Assembly (NCBI RefSeq): GCF_036250675.1
Contig: NZ_CP109592.1
Coordinates: 8,308,001-8,372,000 of the forward strand
Length of the DNA: 64,000 nt
Direction: 5' to 3'
Source: Streptomyces sp. NBC_01689
GTDB lineage: Bacteria > Actinomycetota > Actinomycetes > Streptomycetales > Streptomycetaceae
Shown: positions 24,715 through 33,773 of the stretch, in pieces
Layout: each line of letters opens with the position of its first letter
Numbering within the stretch: the first letter of the stretch is position 1
Position numbers and translations under genes: made by a program
Notes under the pieces: model-generated
What the model was told of the DNA's origin: nothing
The model's database searches: none
What the model saw: the letters and a program-made list of their open reading frames with translations, nothing else

Positions 24715-25130
24715 AAGCCGCGGTCCGGGTCGGCTGCCCGGACCCGCGGGCCGACCGGCCGACCGTCCGACCGGGCGACAGGCCGGCTGACAGGCCAGGG
24801 GGCGGGCTGCCCGGCCGATGAGCCGGTGGGTCGATGAGTCGATGGGCCGATGGGTCGATGAGTCGGTCACATGGGCGTGGGGGTCGTGTGGCGCGGCGGC
24901 ACATGGCTCCGGGGCGGCTGTGCCCCGTGGGTGTGAGGCACCGGCCGCCTGCGCCCGACCGCGCGCCGTCTGCCTCTCCGCTGCTCGCCAGGTGACATCG
25001 GCCGTGAGCCCCTGGCCCGGGCGCCGCGCCCGGGTGGGACGTGCGCGCGGAGCGACCCGGTGGCGCTGCCGACGGAGCGGCTTGACGGAGCGGCCGGGCG
25101 AGGCTGAACAGAGCGTGGCTGAACGGGAGG
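24715..25130. other. Gene-free stretch of about 415 bases with simple repeats
   Basis: No supported gene lies between the ROK kinase and the terminator before the alpha-galactosidase gene. The DNA is low in complexity, with GACCGGC-like motifs near 24750-24800 and the octamer array listed separately. Confidence 0.55.
24816..24863. repeat. 8-base tandem repeat, six copies
   Basis: Six head-to-tail octamers of the form CGRTGRGY (mostly CGATGAGT or CGATGGGT) lie in the intergenic DNA. The array length may vary between strains. Confidence 0.75.
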
Positions 25131-25184
25131 CGGGCGGAGGGTGAGCGGCTCGCTCGTCAGGGAGAGCCGCTCACCCTCCGCCCG
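25131..25184. terminator. Very strong bidirectional terminator
   Basis: A perfect 21-base-pair stem (25131-25151 with 25164-25184) closes a 12-base loop. It lies between the ROK kinase and the convergent alpha-galactosidase gene, whose stop is 47 bases beyond. Confidence 0.88.
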
Positions 25185-25230
25185 GTGGAACGGGAGGGCT
25201 ACCGGCCCTCCCGCGTCCGGGGTGGACCGC

Positions 25231-27273
25231 TCAGCAGGTCAGCCGTGCGTCGGCCCAGTCGGCGTGGTCCGAGTCGATCCCGTCGCCGCCGTCGGTGACG
25301 ACCAGTCGGACCACCCGGGCGCCGTGCACGTCGGCCGAGACCGGCTGCGCGGGCATCGCGTTGGTGAGCACCCCGGTCGAGGCGACCTCGGTGCCGTCCG
25401 CCCAGATCTCGAAGGCGACGGTGCCCCTGTCGCCCTTCTCGTCGTCGACCCCGACGTCCGCGGTGACGGTCTCGCACCGCTTGCCGGTGTAGTACTCGAC
25501 GGCGCTCGCGGCGTGCACCCCGAGCCCCTGGGCGTGGACGACACCGCCGATGGTGATCGGATGACCGTCGCCCGCGGCGCTCTCGCCGTTGCTGGTGTCG
25601 CGCTCGACCGGCCCGTACCCGTTCGCGGCCGACATCCACGGCAGGTCACCGAGGGAGGAGGTGCCCGGGGGCGGTGGCACGACCACGGAGGCGGTCAACG
25701 GCAGCGCGCTCTCGACGCGTTCGCCGCGCGGTGAGCGGTACGTCGTGCGCAGTGTCAGGTCGTACGATCCGGTGGCGGTGCCCTCGGGCACGGTGAGCCG
25801 CCACTTGGTGCGCAGCGAACGCCCGGTCGGCACCGCCGGCGCGGTGGTCCGCGAAGCCGCCCTGAGCGCCCAGTCCGCGGGCCCGCTGAGCTTCACCGAG
25901 ACGTTCAGCGCCGTGGTGCGGCCGAGGTCGGTGACCGTCGTCGTCAGGGTCGCCGGCGTACCCGCCTCCACCAACGGGTCCTCGTCCAGGCCGAGTTCGA
26001 CCGCCGGGGCCTGCTTGTTCCACCCGTGTCCGGCTGAGACGCGGAAAAGGACCGTGCCGTGCGCCGGGACGGTCGCGGAGATACCGCCCGCGGTGTTGTA
26101 ACTCCGGTGCTGCCACAGGTCGCGCAGGGTGTAGGCGGGAGCCGCGGGGAGCCCGGCCGCCGCCGCGGTGGTGGCGATGCGCTGCGCGCCGCCGGTCTCG
26201 TTGAACAGCGCCACCACGCGGCTGCCGTCCTTCATCTCCTTGGTGACGACCCACCGTCCGCCTTCGGAGGAGAGCACGGCACCCTGCTTGCCCAGGGGGT
26301 CCTGATCGACCGCGATGACCTCCTTGTTGGCGAGGATGTCGAGGGTGGCGGGGGTGGCCTTGCGCAGGTCCGAGCCGATGAGCAGCGGAGCGGCCATGAC
26401 CGACCACATCGAGAAGTGCGAGCGGTACTCGGTGTCGGTCATCCCGCCGTTGCCGACCTCCAGCATGTCCGGGTCGTTCCAGTGGCCGGGACCGGCGTAC
26501 GGGGCGAGGGGAAGGTTCTGCTTGAGGATCGACAGCATCGAGCCCCAGTTGTCGCTGATGTCCCCGGTCGTGCGCCACAGTTGGCCGACGCCGGAGGCCC
26601 ATTCCCAGGGCTTGTTCTCCCCCCACTCGCAGATGCTGTAGACGATGGGGCGTCCGGTCTCCCGGGTGGCGGCGCGCAGCGCGTCCCGCATGGTCGTGTA
26701 CCGCAGCCTGGCGTCCACGCCCTGGTTGTTGCAGTTGTCGTACTTGAGGTAGTCGACGCCCCAGTCGGCGAACTGCCGTGCGTCGCTGGACTCGTGGCCC
26801 AGGGCGCCGGGGAAGCCCGCGCCGTCGCACGTCTTCGTGCCGGCGCTGGTGTAGACGCCGAGTTTGAGCCCCTTGGCGTGCACGTAGTCGGCGACCGCCT
26901 TGATCCCGTCGGGGAAGCGCGCCGGGTCGGGGACCAGCTGCCCGTCCGCGTCCCGGGCGGGCAGGGCCCAGCAGTCGTCCAGGTTGACGTACTGGTACCC
27001 GGCGTCCTTGAGGCCCTTCTCGACGAAGAGGTCGGCGATCCCCTTGACCATGCTCTCGTTGAACTCCGGCCTGCAGTGGGTGGAGTTCCAGTTGTTGAAT
27101 CCCATGGGCGGGGTGAGGGCGAGCCCGTCGTCGAGGGCCGGGGCGACCGGGTCCGTGACCGGGGAAGCCAGTGCCGGTGCGGCGAGACCCGCCGCGCACA
27201 ACAGCCCGGCGAGGAGCGCTCCGACCAATCTTGTGCGAGGGATGCGGGTGGTGCGGGTGTGAAGGTGACGCAT
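25231..27273 (-). CDS. Secreted alpha-galactosidase, GH27 with NEW3-like and NPCBM domains
   Basis: The 680-residue precursor starts at ATG 27273 behind GGAGGAA. A signal peptide (RIPRTRLVGALLAGLLCAAGLAAPALA) ends near residue 37. The GH27 barrel spans about 50-400: LALTPPMGFNNWNSTHC, the nucleophile in DYLKYDNCN (Asp179) and the acid/base Asp238 in WRTTGDISDNW. A C-terminal beta domain of that family follows, then a NEW3-like module (PAVELGLDEDPLVEAGTPATLTTTVTDLG) and an NPCBM sugar-binding domain (SLGDLPWMSAANGYGPVERDTSNG...QGLGVHAASAVEYY). It would release galactose from extracellular polysaccharides; the nearby sugar kinase and LacI gene fit a galactoside-use locus. Confidence 0.93.
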   Translation of the reverse strand: MRHLHTRTTRIPRTRLVGALLAGLLCAAGLAAPALASPVTDPVAPALDDGLALTPPMGFNNWNSTHCRPEFNESMVKGIADLFVEKGLKDAGYQYVNLDDCWALPARDADGQLVPDPARFPDGIKAVADYVHAKGLKLGVYTSAGTKTCDGAGFPGALGHESSDARQFADWGVDYLKYDNCNNQGVDARLRYTTMRDALRAATRETGRPIVYSICEWGENKPWEWASGVGQLWRTTGDISDNWGSMLSILKQNLPLAPYAGPGHWNDPDMLEVGNGGMTDTEYRSHFSMWSVMAAPLLIGSDLRKATPATLDILANKEVIAVDQDPLGKQGAVLSSEGGRWVVTKEMKDGSRVVALFNETGGAQRIATTAAAAGLPAAPAYTLRDLWQHRSYNTAGGISATVPAHGTVLFRVSAGHGWNKQAPAVELGLDEDPLVEAGTPATLTTTVTDLGRTTALNVSVKLSGPADWALRAASRTTAPAVPTGRSLRTKWRLTVPEGTATGSYDLTLRTTYRSPRGERVESALPLTASVVVPPPPGTSSLGDLPWMSAANGYGPVERDTSNGESAAGDGHPITIGGVVHAQGLGVHAASAVEYYTGKRCETVTADVGVDDEKGDRGTVAFEIWADGTEVASTGVLTNAMPAQPVSADVHGARVVRLVVTDGGDGIDSDHADWADARLTC

Positions 27274-27688
27274 CGTGACGTTCCTCCGAACTCGCGAAAG
27301 ACGAGATGGCAGCATGTCCGCGACAAGCGTGCGCGTTTACGGTAGGACGTGTCGGACTCTGTTGGAAGAGGAAGGGAAGGACTGCCCTACATGCCGTCAG
27401 AAGCCGTACCCATGTGGGCGGATGGGCCAGTGATTCAGGTCAGCGCGTTCGGTTGTGTTGAATGACGAACCGAGGAGAGCGCCGGGCGCGAGGTCATCGG
27501 TTCATCGCCGGAGAGGTCGATGCGCGCGAAGGCACGGCAGGACATCGGAGGTCCGGGAGGCGTCAGTGGAGGGATACCGGTGCCGGCTCCACGCCCGCGC
27601 GGCCCTGCGGGGCGTGGCGCGTCGGGGCCGGCCTGCGGACGGCCGGGACCGTGCGTCGGCCCGACCGTGCCCCGCTATCCTGCGCGGT
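27274..27688. other. Divergent intergenic region of 415 bases
   Basis: No gene is supported. It must hold the alpha-galactosidase promoter and the promoter of the next gene, for which a TATCCT -10 box at 27676-27681 is visible. No clear sugar operator was found. Confidence 0.5.
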
Positions 27689-28498
27689 GTGATCGACGCA
27701 TGGGCGAAAGCTGACGACGCCGGGGTCGCCACGGCCGCGGCACGCGCCGGCGCCGACGTGGTGCGCGCCCTGCACGGCCGCGGTCTCGCCCGTGTCGACA
27801 AGGGCGCCGGGGACTTCGCCACCCAGGCCGATGTCGAGGCCGAGAAGGCGATCGTGGACATCATCCGTGCCGCTCGTCCCGCGGACGCGGTCCTCGGCGA
27901 GGAGGGCGGGCACCAGGGCGTGCCCGGCGCTGTGCGCGAGTGGCTGGTGGATCCCCTGTGCGGCACCCTGAACTACGCCGCCGGCACCACGCAGGTGGCC
28001 GTCAACGTGGCGCTGCGCGACGGCGCCGCGGCGGTGGCCGATCCCTTCACCGGTGAGATCCTCGTCACCGACGGCGAGACCGCCTGGATGAGCCGCGACG
28101 GGGTGGACGTTCCCTCGGCCCCCACGTCCACCGGCCGCCTGGTGGACGTCAACCTGGACCCGCCGTTCCCGAACGCACCCCGATTCCGGGCCGTGGACCT
28201 GCTGGCGCACCCCGGATTCATCGAGCGGTTCCGGCCGCGGGTCGTGTCCACGACGCTCGCGTTGGCCTGGGTCGCCGCCGGGCGCCGCGCCGCGTACGTC
28301 ACCGACGGCGGCGACCTGACGAGGAGTGTGCACTTCGCCGCGGGCATCGCCGTGTGCCGGGCCGCCGGCTGCGTGGTCACCGGGATCGACGGCGCCCCGG
28401 TCGGACCGACCGGCCGCGGGGTCGTCGCGGCGGCCGACGAGGAGACCCACGGGCTCCTGATGTCGATGATCCACGGCCGGGCCCCGCGCGGCGGGTGA
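27689..28498 (+). CDS. Inositol monophosphatase family protein
   Basis: A 269-residue protein from GTG 27689. The metal-phosphatase motifs are partly kept: AGDFATQADVEAEKAIVDII, AVLGEEGGHQG (Glu-Glu) and WLVDPLCGTLNYAAGTTQVAVNVAL, which corresponds to the family's WxxDPxDGTxNF. In that motif the usual second Asp (DGT) is replaced by Cys (DPLCGT), so one metal ligand is missing and phosphatase activity is uncertain. A TATCCT -10 box ends 7 bases before the GTG, so the mRNA is probably leaderless. Confidence 0.82.
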   Translation: MIDAWAKADDAGVATAAARAGADVVRALHGRGLARVDKGAGDFATQADVEAEKAIVDIIRAARPADAVLGEEGGHQGVPGAVREWLVDPLCGTLNYAAGTTQVAVNVALRDGAAAVADPFTGEILVTDGETAWMSRDGVDVPSAPTSTGRLVDVNLDPPFPNAPRFRAVDLLAHPGFIERFRPRVVSTTLALAWVAAGRRAAYVTDGGDLTRSVHFAAGIAVCRAAGCVVTGIDGAPVGPTGRGVVAAADEETHGLLMSMIHGRAPRGG

Positions 28499-28541
28499 AC
28501 CCCTCGCCGGCCCGGTGAGCGGGGCCCAGGTCGGACACGAC

Positions 28542-29171
28542 CTAGCAGGACTCGTCGAACTTGACCGCCGTGAGCTCCACCGGCCGGCCCCGCAGAACGG
28601 AACCGGAGGCCGGGGACTGCGTGCACACCTTCCAGTTGCTCTCCACCAGGATCCAACGCCGCTCGCCGGACGCGTCCTTGACCGTGAGCGACGTACTCGG
28701 GTCGAGCGCGGACCGCGCCGCCTTCACGGACTTTCCGGTGAAGTCCGGAATCCGTCCGCCTGCCACGGACGGGGCCGCCACGTCCTTCGAGGGGCAGGTC
28801 TCGGCGAGCTTCACCGATCCGAAGTCCAGCGTCGTGCCGACGTCGGCCGTGGTGCCGGCCCTGACGTTCTGTGTGCAGACCTTCCAGTCCCGGTCGAGGA
28901 TCTGGTGACGGTCCCGGCCGAGCGAGTCGTGCGACCTCAGTGACCGGAAGCCCCGCTTCTGGGCCTCGTCCTGGGCGGACTGCAGGCCCATGCCGACGAA
29001 GTCGGGCACCTTCCGGCGTTCGCCCGCGGTCGGTTCGCCTCCCTTCGGCGCGGAGACCGTGGCGGTGGGGGCCGTGGTGCCGGTGCCCTTGCCGTCGTCC
29101 GCCGGCTGACAGGCGACAAGGCCCATGACCCCGGCCGTGAGCAGGGCGGCACCGATGATCCGAGTGCGCAC
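28542..29171 (-). CDS. PASTA-domain lipoprotein
   Basis: The 209-residue protein starts at GTG 29171 after GGGGGAA. A lipoprotein signal peptide ends in the lipobox LVAC (Cys21). After a Thr/Ala/Pro linker come two PASTA-like repeats, VPDFVGMGLQSAQDEAQKRGF...WKVCTQNVRAGTTADVGTTLDFGSVKLAETC and IPDFTGKSVKAARSALDPST...WKVCTQSPASGSVLRGRPVELTAVKFDESC. Each repeat carries a Cys pair that could form a disulfide. PASTA modules bind peptidoglycan fragments in kinases and penicillin-binding proteins, but here they stand alone on a lipid anchor outside the membrane. The role is unknown. Confidence 0.85.
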   Translation of the reverse strand: MRTRIIGAALLTAGVMGLVACQPADDGKGTGTTAPTATVSAPKGGEPTAGERRKVPDFVGMGLQSAQDEAQKRGFRSLRSHDSLGRDRHQILDRDWKVCTQNVRAGTTADVGTTLDFGSVKLAETCPSKDVAAPSVAGGRIPDFTGKSVKAARSALDPSTSLTVKDASGERRWILVESNWKVCTQSPASGSVLRGRPVELTAVKFDESC

Positions 29172-29404
29172 GTATTCCCCCAAGGAGTGCTGATGCGGAC
29201 GGAACGCACGGAACAGCATACGAAACGGCAGACGGCGGATTCCGGACGCACCGTCACCGGCCCCCGCCGGAGCGGCGGTCCGCGGATCACCGGCCTCGGC
29301 GGGGTGCCTTCCGTCGGGACGGCGCGAGGGGCGTCCGCGTGGCCGCGCCGTGACTTCTCGTCATCGGACCGTGACCCGGCGGCGTTTCGGGAGTTGAACC
29401 GGGC

Positions 29405-29599
29405 ATGAAGAAGCGCAGCATGCTGGCCATCGCCTCCCTCGCCACCGGGTTCGTCGTCGCGGCGATCACCCCCTCCCACGCCGTCGACCACAGCGCCCTC
29501 GGCGACCTGCACGTCGACGACACGCTCAGCTCCGTCGACCACACGCTCGGCAGCGACAGCCTGGCCATGGACGAGTCGGGGGCCGACCGGAACGGCTGA
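29405..29599 (+). CDS. Small secreted protein of unknown function
   Basis: A 64-residue frame with the start MKKRSMLAIASLATGFVVAAITPSHA, a clean signal peptide cleaved about residue 26. The mature part is only about 38 residues, acidic and rich in Asp, Ser and His (VDHSALGDLHVDDTLSSVDHTLGSDSLAMDE). Near-repeats DHSALGDLHVDDTLSSVDHTLG suggest a short duplicated motif. Small secreted proteins of this kind are common near cell-surface genes in Streptomyces. A GGGAG site precedes the start and a strong terminator follows, which supports it as a real gene. Confidence 0.75.
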   Translation: MKKRSMLAIASLATGFVVAAITPSHAVDHSALGDLHVDDTLSSVDHTLGSDSLAMDESGADRNG

Positions 29600-29614
29600 G
29601 CCGAAGCGACCCGC

Positions 29615-29656
29615 GCGCGGCGCCGGCACCCCGTCGCGGGGGTGCCGGCGCCGCGC
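29615..29656 (+). terminator. Strong terminator after the small secreted protein gene
   Basis: A perfect 18-base-pair stem with a 6-base loop follows the stop by 16 bases. An outer pair (GAGCCGAA with TTCGGCTC) extends it. Confidence 0.85.
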
Positions 29657-29739
29657 CGTTCGGCTCCCTCATCAGCGGCTGGTTTCCGTGGCAGGGTGGA
29701 GCGGGCAAGCCACAGGGGGCCAACAGAAGAGGGGGAACC

Positions 29740-30780
29740 GTGATCGTCTGGATCAACGGTGCGTTCGGTGCGGGGAAGACGACCACCGCACGGGAACTGA
29801 TCGACCTGATCCCGAACAGCACGCTCTTCGACCCCGAGGTCATCGGCGGCGGACTCACGAAGCTCCTGCCGCCCAAACACCTCGCCGAGGTCGGCGACTT
29901 CCAGGACCTGCCGATCTGGCGACGCCTGGTGGTCGACACCGCGGCCGCCATGCTCGCGGAGCTCGGCGGCGTCCTCGTGGTTCCCATGACCCTGCTGCGT
30001 CAGGAGTACCGCGACGAGATCTTCGGCGGCCTCGCCGCGCGCCGGATCGAGGTACGCCATGTCCTCCTCGCCCCGGCGGAAACGATCCTGCGCGAGCGCA
30101 TCGCGCACCGCGAGATACCCGAGGACCTCCCGGACGGCGAGATACGGATGCGCCAGTGGTGCTACGACCACATCGAGCCCTACCGCGCGGCGCTCGCCTC
30201 CTGGCTCACCGCCGACGCGCACCCCGTCGACACCAGCGACCTGACGCCGTACGACACCGCGCTGCGCGTCGCCGAGGCCGTCCGCACCGGCGACGCGGCG
30301 GCCTGCGACATCGTGCAGACCCCCGAACCCACCTCCGAGACGGTCGCCGCGGGCGTGCTCCTCTTCGACGAGGAGGACCGGGTCCTGCTCGTCGACCCGA
30401 CGTACAAGGCCGGTTGGGAGTTCCCCGGCGGCGTCGTCGAGTCGGGCGAGGCCCCGGCCCGCGCGGGCATGCGCGAGGTCGCCGAGGAGACCGGCATACG
30501 GCTCGACGACGTACCCGGCCTGCTCGTCGTCGACTGGGAACCGCCCGCGCCGCCCGGTTACGGCGGCCTGCGACTCCTCTACGACGGAGGTCTGCTCGGC
30601 TCCGCCGAGGTCCACCGACTGCTGCTGCCCGGGCCGGAGTTGCGCGCCTGGCGCTTCGTCACCGAACAGGAGGCGGCCGACCTGTTGCCCCCCGTTCGCT
30701 ACGAGCGGCTGCGATGGGCCCTGCGGGCGCGGGAGCGCGGCGCCGCGCTCTACCTGGAGGCGGGCGTCCCGCTCGGCTGA
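29740..30780 (+). CDS. P-loop kinase-like / Nudix hydrolase fusion protein
   Basis: The 346-residue protein starts at GTG 29740. The first 190 residues form an adenylate-kinase-like P-loop domain: VWINGAFGAGKTTTARELIDLIPNSTLFDPE (Walker A 7-14), a DLPIWRRLVVD middle and a lid-like ERIAHREIPE region. The second half is a Nudix domain with an exact signature, residues 231-253 (GVVESGEAPARAGMREVAEETGI), preceded by GVLLFDEEDRVLLVDP. The fusion couples a possible nucleotide or small-molecule kinase to a diphosphate hydrolase, so it may phosphorylate and then trim, or remove, a nucleotide. The substrate is unknown. Stand-alone forms of each domain are common, and the fusion occurs in actinobacteria. 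Confidence 0.88.
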   Translation: MIVWINGAFGAGKTTTARELIDLIPNSTLFDPEVIGGGLTKLLPPKHLAEVGDFQDLPIWRRLVVDTAAAMLAELGGVLVVPMTLLRQEYRDEIFGGLAARRIEVRHVLLAPAETILRERIAHREIPEDLPDGEIRMRQWCYDHIEPYRAALASWLTADAHPVDTSDLTPYDTALRVAEAVRTGDAAACDIVQTPEPTSETVAAGVLLFDEEDRVLLVDPTYKAGWEFPGGVVESGEAPARAGMREVAEETGIRLDDVPGLLVVDWEPPAPPGYGGLRLLYDGGLLGSAEVHRLLLPGPELRAWRFVTEQEAADLLPPVRYERLRWALRARERGAALYLEAGVPLG

Positions 30781-30885
30781 ACGGCCCGGCTCGGAGGAAG
30801 CCGAACCGGCGTGTCGGCCATGCGGTCCACGGGCTCCCGCGGTCGTGCGCTGCGGACGGTCCGGTGACACCTGTGCGCCCGAACC

Positions 30886-30930
30886 CGCGGCGCGGCCGCC
30901 CGGCGGGTGGTGGCGGGCGGCCGCGCCGCG
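30886..30930. terminator. Bidirectional terminator
   Basis: A 17-base-pair GC-only perfect stem (30886-30902 with 30914-30930) and an 11-base loop lie between the convergent kinase-Nudix and M20 genes. Confidence 0.85.
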
Positions 30931-30964
30931 TCGCGAGGCGCGGGCCCACCACCTCCGAGTCCGC

Positions 30965-32320
30965 TCAGCTCGCCGCGTACTTCTGCAGGAACAGCGCCTC
31001 GGTGACCGACAGACGCTCCAACTCGTCCGGGGAGACGCTCTCGTTCACCGCGTGGATCTGCGCCTCCGGCTCGCTCAGGCCGATCAGGAGGATCTCCGCC
31101 CGCGGGTAGAGCGAGGCCAGCGTGTTGCACAGCGGGATCGAGCCGCCCTGGCCGGCCGACTGCATCTCCTCGCCCGGGTACGCGACCGCCATCGCCTCGG
31201 CCATCGCCGTGTACGCCGGGCTGGAGGTGTCGGCGCGGAAGGGCTGGCCCTGGCCGATCTGCTCCGTGGTCACGCGCGCGCCCCACGGCGTGTGCGCCTC
31301 CAGGTGGGCCTGCAGCAGCTTGGTCGCCCGGGCCGCGTCCGTGCCCGGCGGCACCCGGAGGCTGACCAGCGCGCGGGCGCCCGCCTGCACGGACGGAGTC
31401 GCGCCGACGACGGGCGGGCAGTCGATACCGAGGACCGTGACGGCCGGACGGGCCCAGATGCGGTCGGCGACCGAACCGGAGCCGATCAGCTCCACCCCGT
31501 CGAGCACCTTGGCGTCCTGGCGGAAGGCCTTCTCGTCGTACTGCAGCCCCTCCCACCGCGCGTCACCGGTGAGGCCGTCGACCGTCGTCGAACCGTCCTC
31601 GGCGCGCAGCGAGTCCAGGACCCGGATCAGCGCGCTGAGCGCGTCCGGTGCCGCGCCGCCGAACTGGCCCGAGTGCAGGTTGCCTTCCAGGGTGTCGATC
31701 CGGACCCGCACGAGAGTCATGCCGCGCAGCGTCGAGGTGACCGTGGGCAGGCCGAGCCGGAAGTTGCCGACGTCGCCGATGACGATGGTGTCCGCGGTCA
31801 GCAGCTCCGGGTGCTCCTCGGCGTACCGCTCGAGACCGCCCGTACCCTGCTCCTCCGAGCCCTCGGCGATGACCTTGACGTTCACCGGGACGCCGCCGTT
31901 CGCCTTCAGCGCGCGCAGCGCGAGAAGGTGCATGATCAGGCCGCCCTTGCAGTCGGCGGTGCCACGCCCGTACCAACGACCGTCCCGCTCGGTCAGTTCG
32001 AACGGCGGCGATGTCCAGCCCGCCTCGTCCAGCGGCGGCTGCACGTCGTAGTGCGCGTACAACAGGACCGTCCGCGCGCCCTCGGGGCCGGGCAGGTAGC
32101 CGTACACCGACTGCGTCCCGTCCGGGGTGTCGAGCAGCGCCACGTCCTGGAAGCCCTCGGCACGCAGGGCGTCCGCGATCCAGTTGGCCGCGCCCTCGCT
32201 CTCGACGCGCGGATACTGGCCGAAGTCCGCCACCGATTTGAAGGCCACCAGTTCGGTGAGCTCCGCCTTTGCCACGGGCATCAGCGAGGCGACGGTCTCG
32301 GCGACCGGATTCGACGACAT
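30965..32320 (-). CDS. M20/M28-family dipeptidase
   Basis: A 451-residue protein from ATG 32320 behind AAGGAG; the longer open frame extends into the promoter. The zinc-binding residues sit in the standard places: VLLYAHYDVQPPLDEAGWTSPPF (His, Asp), GRGTADCKGGLIMHLLAL (Asp bridging), EGSEEQGTGGLERYAEEHPE (Glu pair), IGDVGNF (Asp, written GDxxN) and the C-terminal AQIHAVNESVSPDEL (His). The dimerisation lid is inserted in the middle. It is a cytosolic metallopeptidase of the carnosinase/dipeptidase type that trims short peptides. Confidence 0.93.
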   Translation of the reverse strand: MSSNPVAETVASLMPVAKAELTELVAFKSVADFGQYPRVESEGAANWIADALRAEGFQDVALLDTPDGTQSVYGYLPGPEGARTVLLYAHYDVQPPLDEAGWTSPPFELTERDGRWYGRGTADCKGGLIMHLLALRALKANGGVPVNVKVIAEGSEEQGTGGLERYAEEHPELLTADTIVIGDVGNFRLGLPTVTSTLRGMTLVRVRIDTLEGNLHSGQFGGAAPDALSALIRVLDSLRAEDGSTTVDGLTGDARWEGLQYDEKAFRQDAKVLDGVELIGSGSVADRIWARPAVTVLGIDCPPVVGATPSVQAGARALVSLRVPPGTDAARATKLLQAHLEAHTPWGARVTTEQIGQGQPFRADTSSPAYTAMAEAMAVAYPGEEMQSAGQGGSIPLCNTLASLYPRAEILLIGLSEPEAQIHAVNESVSPDELERLSVTEALFLQKYAAS

Positions 32321-32505
32321 GGGCACGCTCCTTGTAGGTGCGACGTTGTACTTCTGGGTACGGGTGACCGGATGGTGCGCACGCGCGCACTGGTGTGCAG
32401 GGCGCATACGCTGCCGATCCTCCCACAGTGGCCTGCGGCGACGTCCGCCGTAGGATGCGGGAGAGCAGGTGCGGCAGACGGCTGGACTGGGAGCAGTAGA
32501 CCATC

Positions 32506-33711
32506 GTGAGCAGCGAGAACTCTTCGGCGGACGACGGACAGATGGTGTGGGACGTCGTCGTGGTCGGCGCGGGGCCGGCGGGCGCCTCGGCCGCCTATGC
32601 GGCAGCGGTCGCGGGACGCAGCGTCCTGCTGCTGGAGAAGGCGGACCTGCCGCGCTACAAAACGTGCGGCGGCGGGATCATCGGCCCGTCCCGCGACGCG
32701 CTGCCACCGGGCTTCGAGCTGCCGCTGCGGGACCGGGTGCACGCGGTCACGTTCTCGCTGGACGGCAAGTTCACCCGCACCCGGCGCTCCAAGCAGATGC
32801 TCTTCGGGCTGATCAACCGGCCCGAGTTCGATCAGCAGCTCGTCGAGCACGCGCAGAAGGCGGGCGCCGAGCTGCGTACGGGCGTCACGGTCTCGCGGGT
32901 CGAGCAGCACGGCTCGGCCGTGCCGGACCGGCGCACCGTCGCCGTCGTGCTGCAGGGCGGCGAGACGGTGCTGGGACGCGCGGTGGTCGGCGCGGACGGC
33001 AGCGCCAGCCGCATAGGGGCGCATGTCGGGGTGAAGGTCGACCAGGTCGACCTCGGCCTGGAGGCGGAGATCCCGGTGCCGGAGACCGTCGCCGAGGACT
33101 GGCAGGGGAGGGTCCTGATCGACTGGGGTCCGATGCCCGGGAGTTACGGCTGGGTGTTCCCCAAGGGGGACACCCTCACCGTGGGCGTGATCTCGGCCCG
33201 CGGCGAAGGAGCGGCCACCAAGCGGTACTTGGAGGACTTCATCGCCCGGCTCGGGCTCGCCGGTTTCGAGCCGAGCATCTCGTCCGGCCACCTGACGCGC
33301 TGCCGCGCCGACGACTCCCCGCTGTCCCGCGGGCGGGTCCTGGTGTGCGGGGACGCGGCGGGACTCCTGGAGCCGTGGACACGCGAGGGCATCTCCTTCG
33401 CGCTGCGTTCCGGGCGGCTGGCGGGGGAGTGGGCGGTACGGATCGCCGAGGCGCACGACGCGGTGGACACCCGTCGCCAGGCGCTCAACTACGCCTTCGC
33501 CATCAAGGCCGGGCTCGGGGTCGAGATGAGCGTCGGCAAGCGCATGCTCACGGCGTTCGAGCGGCGGCCGGGCACGCTGCACGCCGTCCTGACCGGGTTC
33601 CGGCCCGCCTGGAACGCGTTCGCACGGATCACCCGCGGCTCGACCACGCTGGGCGAACTCGTCCGGTCCCACCCGTTGGCCGGGCGAGCCCTCACCGCGC
33701 TCGACAAGTAG
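32506..33711 (+). CDS. Geranylgeranyl reductase family FAD-dependent oxidoreductase
   Basis: The 401-residue protein is read from GTG 32506. The FAD-binding Rossmann motif is VVVVGAGPAGASAAYAAAVAGRSVLLLEK, followed by the family hallmark YKTCGGGIIG, GADGSASRIG and GRVLVCGDAAGLLEPWTREGISFALRSGRLA. These enzymes reduce the double bonds of geranylgeranyl chains in lipids or quinones. In actinobacteria a similar protein saturates menaquinone tails (MenJ), while others hydroxylate secondary metabolites, so the substrate here is uncertain. It is a single-gene unit transcribed away from the dipeptidase. Confidence 0.9.
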   Translation: MSSENSSADDGQMVWDVVVVGAGPAGASAAYAAAVAGRSVLLLEKADLPRYKTCGGGIIGPSRDALPPGFELPLRDRVHAVTFSLDGKFTRTRRSKQMLFGLINRPEFDQQLVEHAQKAGAELRTGVTVSRVEQHGSAVPDRRTVAVVLQGGETVLGRAVVGADGSASRIGAHVGVKVDQVDLGLEAEIPVPETVAEDWQGRVLIDWGPMPGSYGWVFPKGDTLTVGVISARGEGAATKRYLEDFIARLGLAGFEPSISSGHLTRCRADDSPLSRGRVLVCGDAAGLLEPWTREGISFALRSGRLAGEWAVRIAEAHDAVDTRRQALNYAFAIKAGLGVEMSVGKRMLTAFERRPGTLHAVLTGFRPAWNAFARITRGSTTLGELVRSHPLAGRALTALDK

Positions 33712-33745
33712 AACCGGCCGGCGGCCGGGGGTGGTGACGGCCGGG

Positions 33746-33773
33746 CCGGAGGGCTCGGGCGCCGGGCCTCCGG
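33746..33773. terminator. Hairpin between convergent genes
   Basis: CCGGAGG pairs with CCTCCGG across 14 bases that can pair further inside. It follows the geranylgeranyl-reductase-type gene; the surrounding 260 bases are G/C-rich and otherwise empty. Confidence 0.45.

Noticed and set aside
24816..24863. CRISPR-like array
   Set aside because: Units are 8 bases with no spacers, and there are no cas genes in the window.
27455..27688. 78-residue N-terminal extension of the inositol-phosphatase-like protein
   Set aside because: It is Arg/Pro-rich and a -10 box lies inside it just before GTG 27689.
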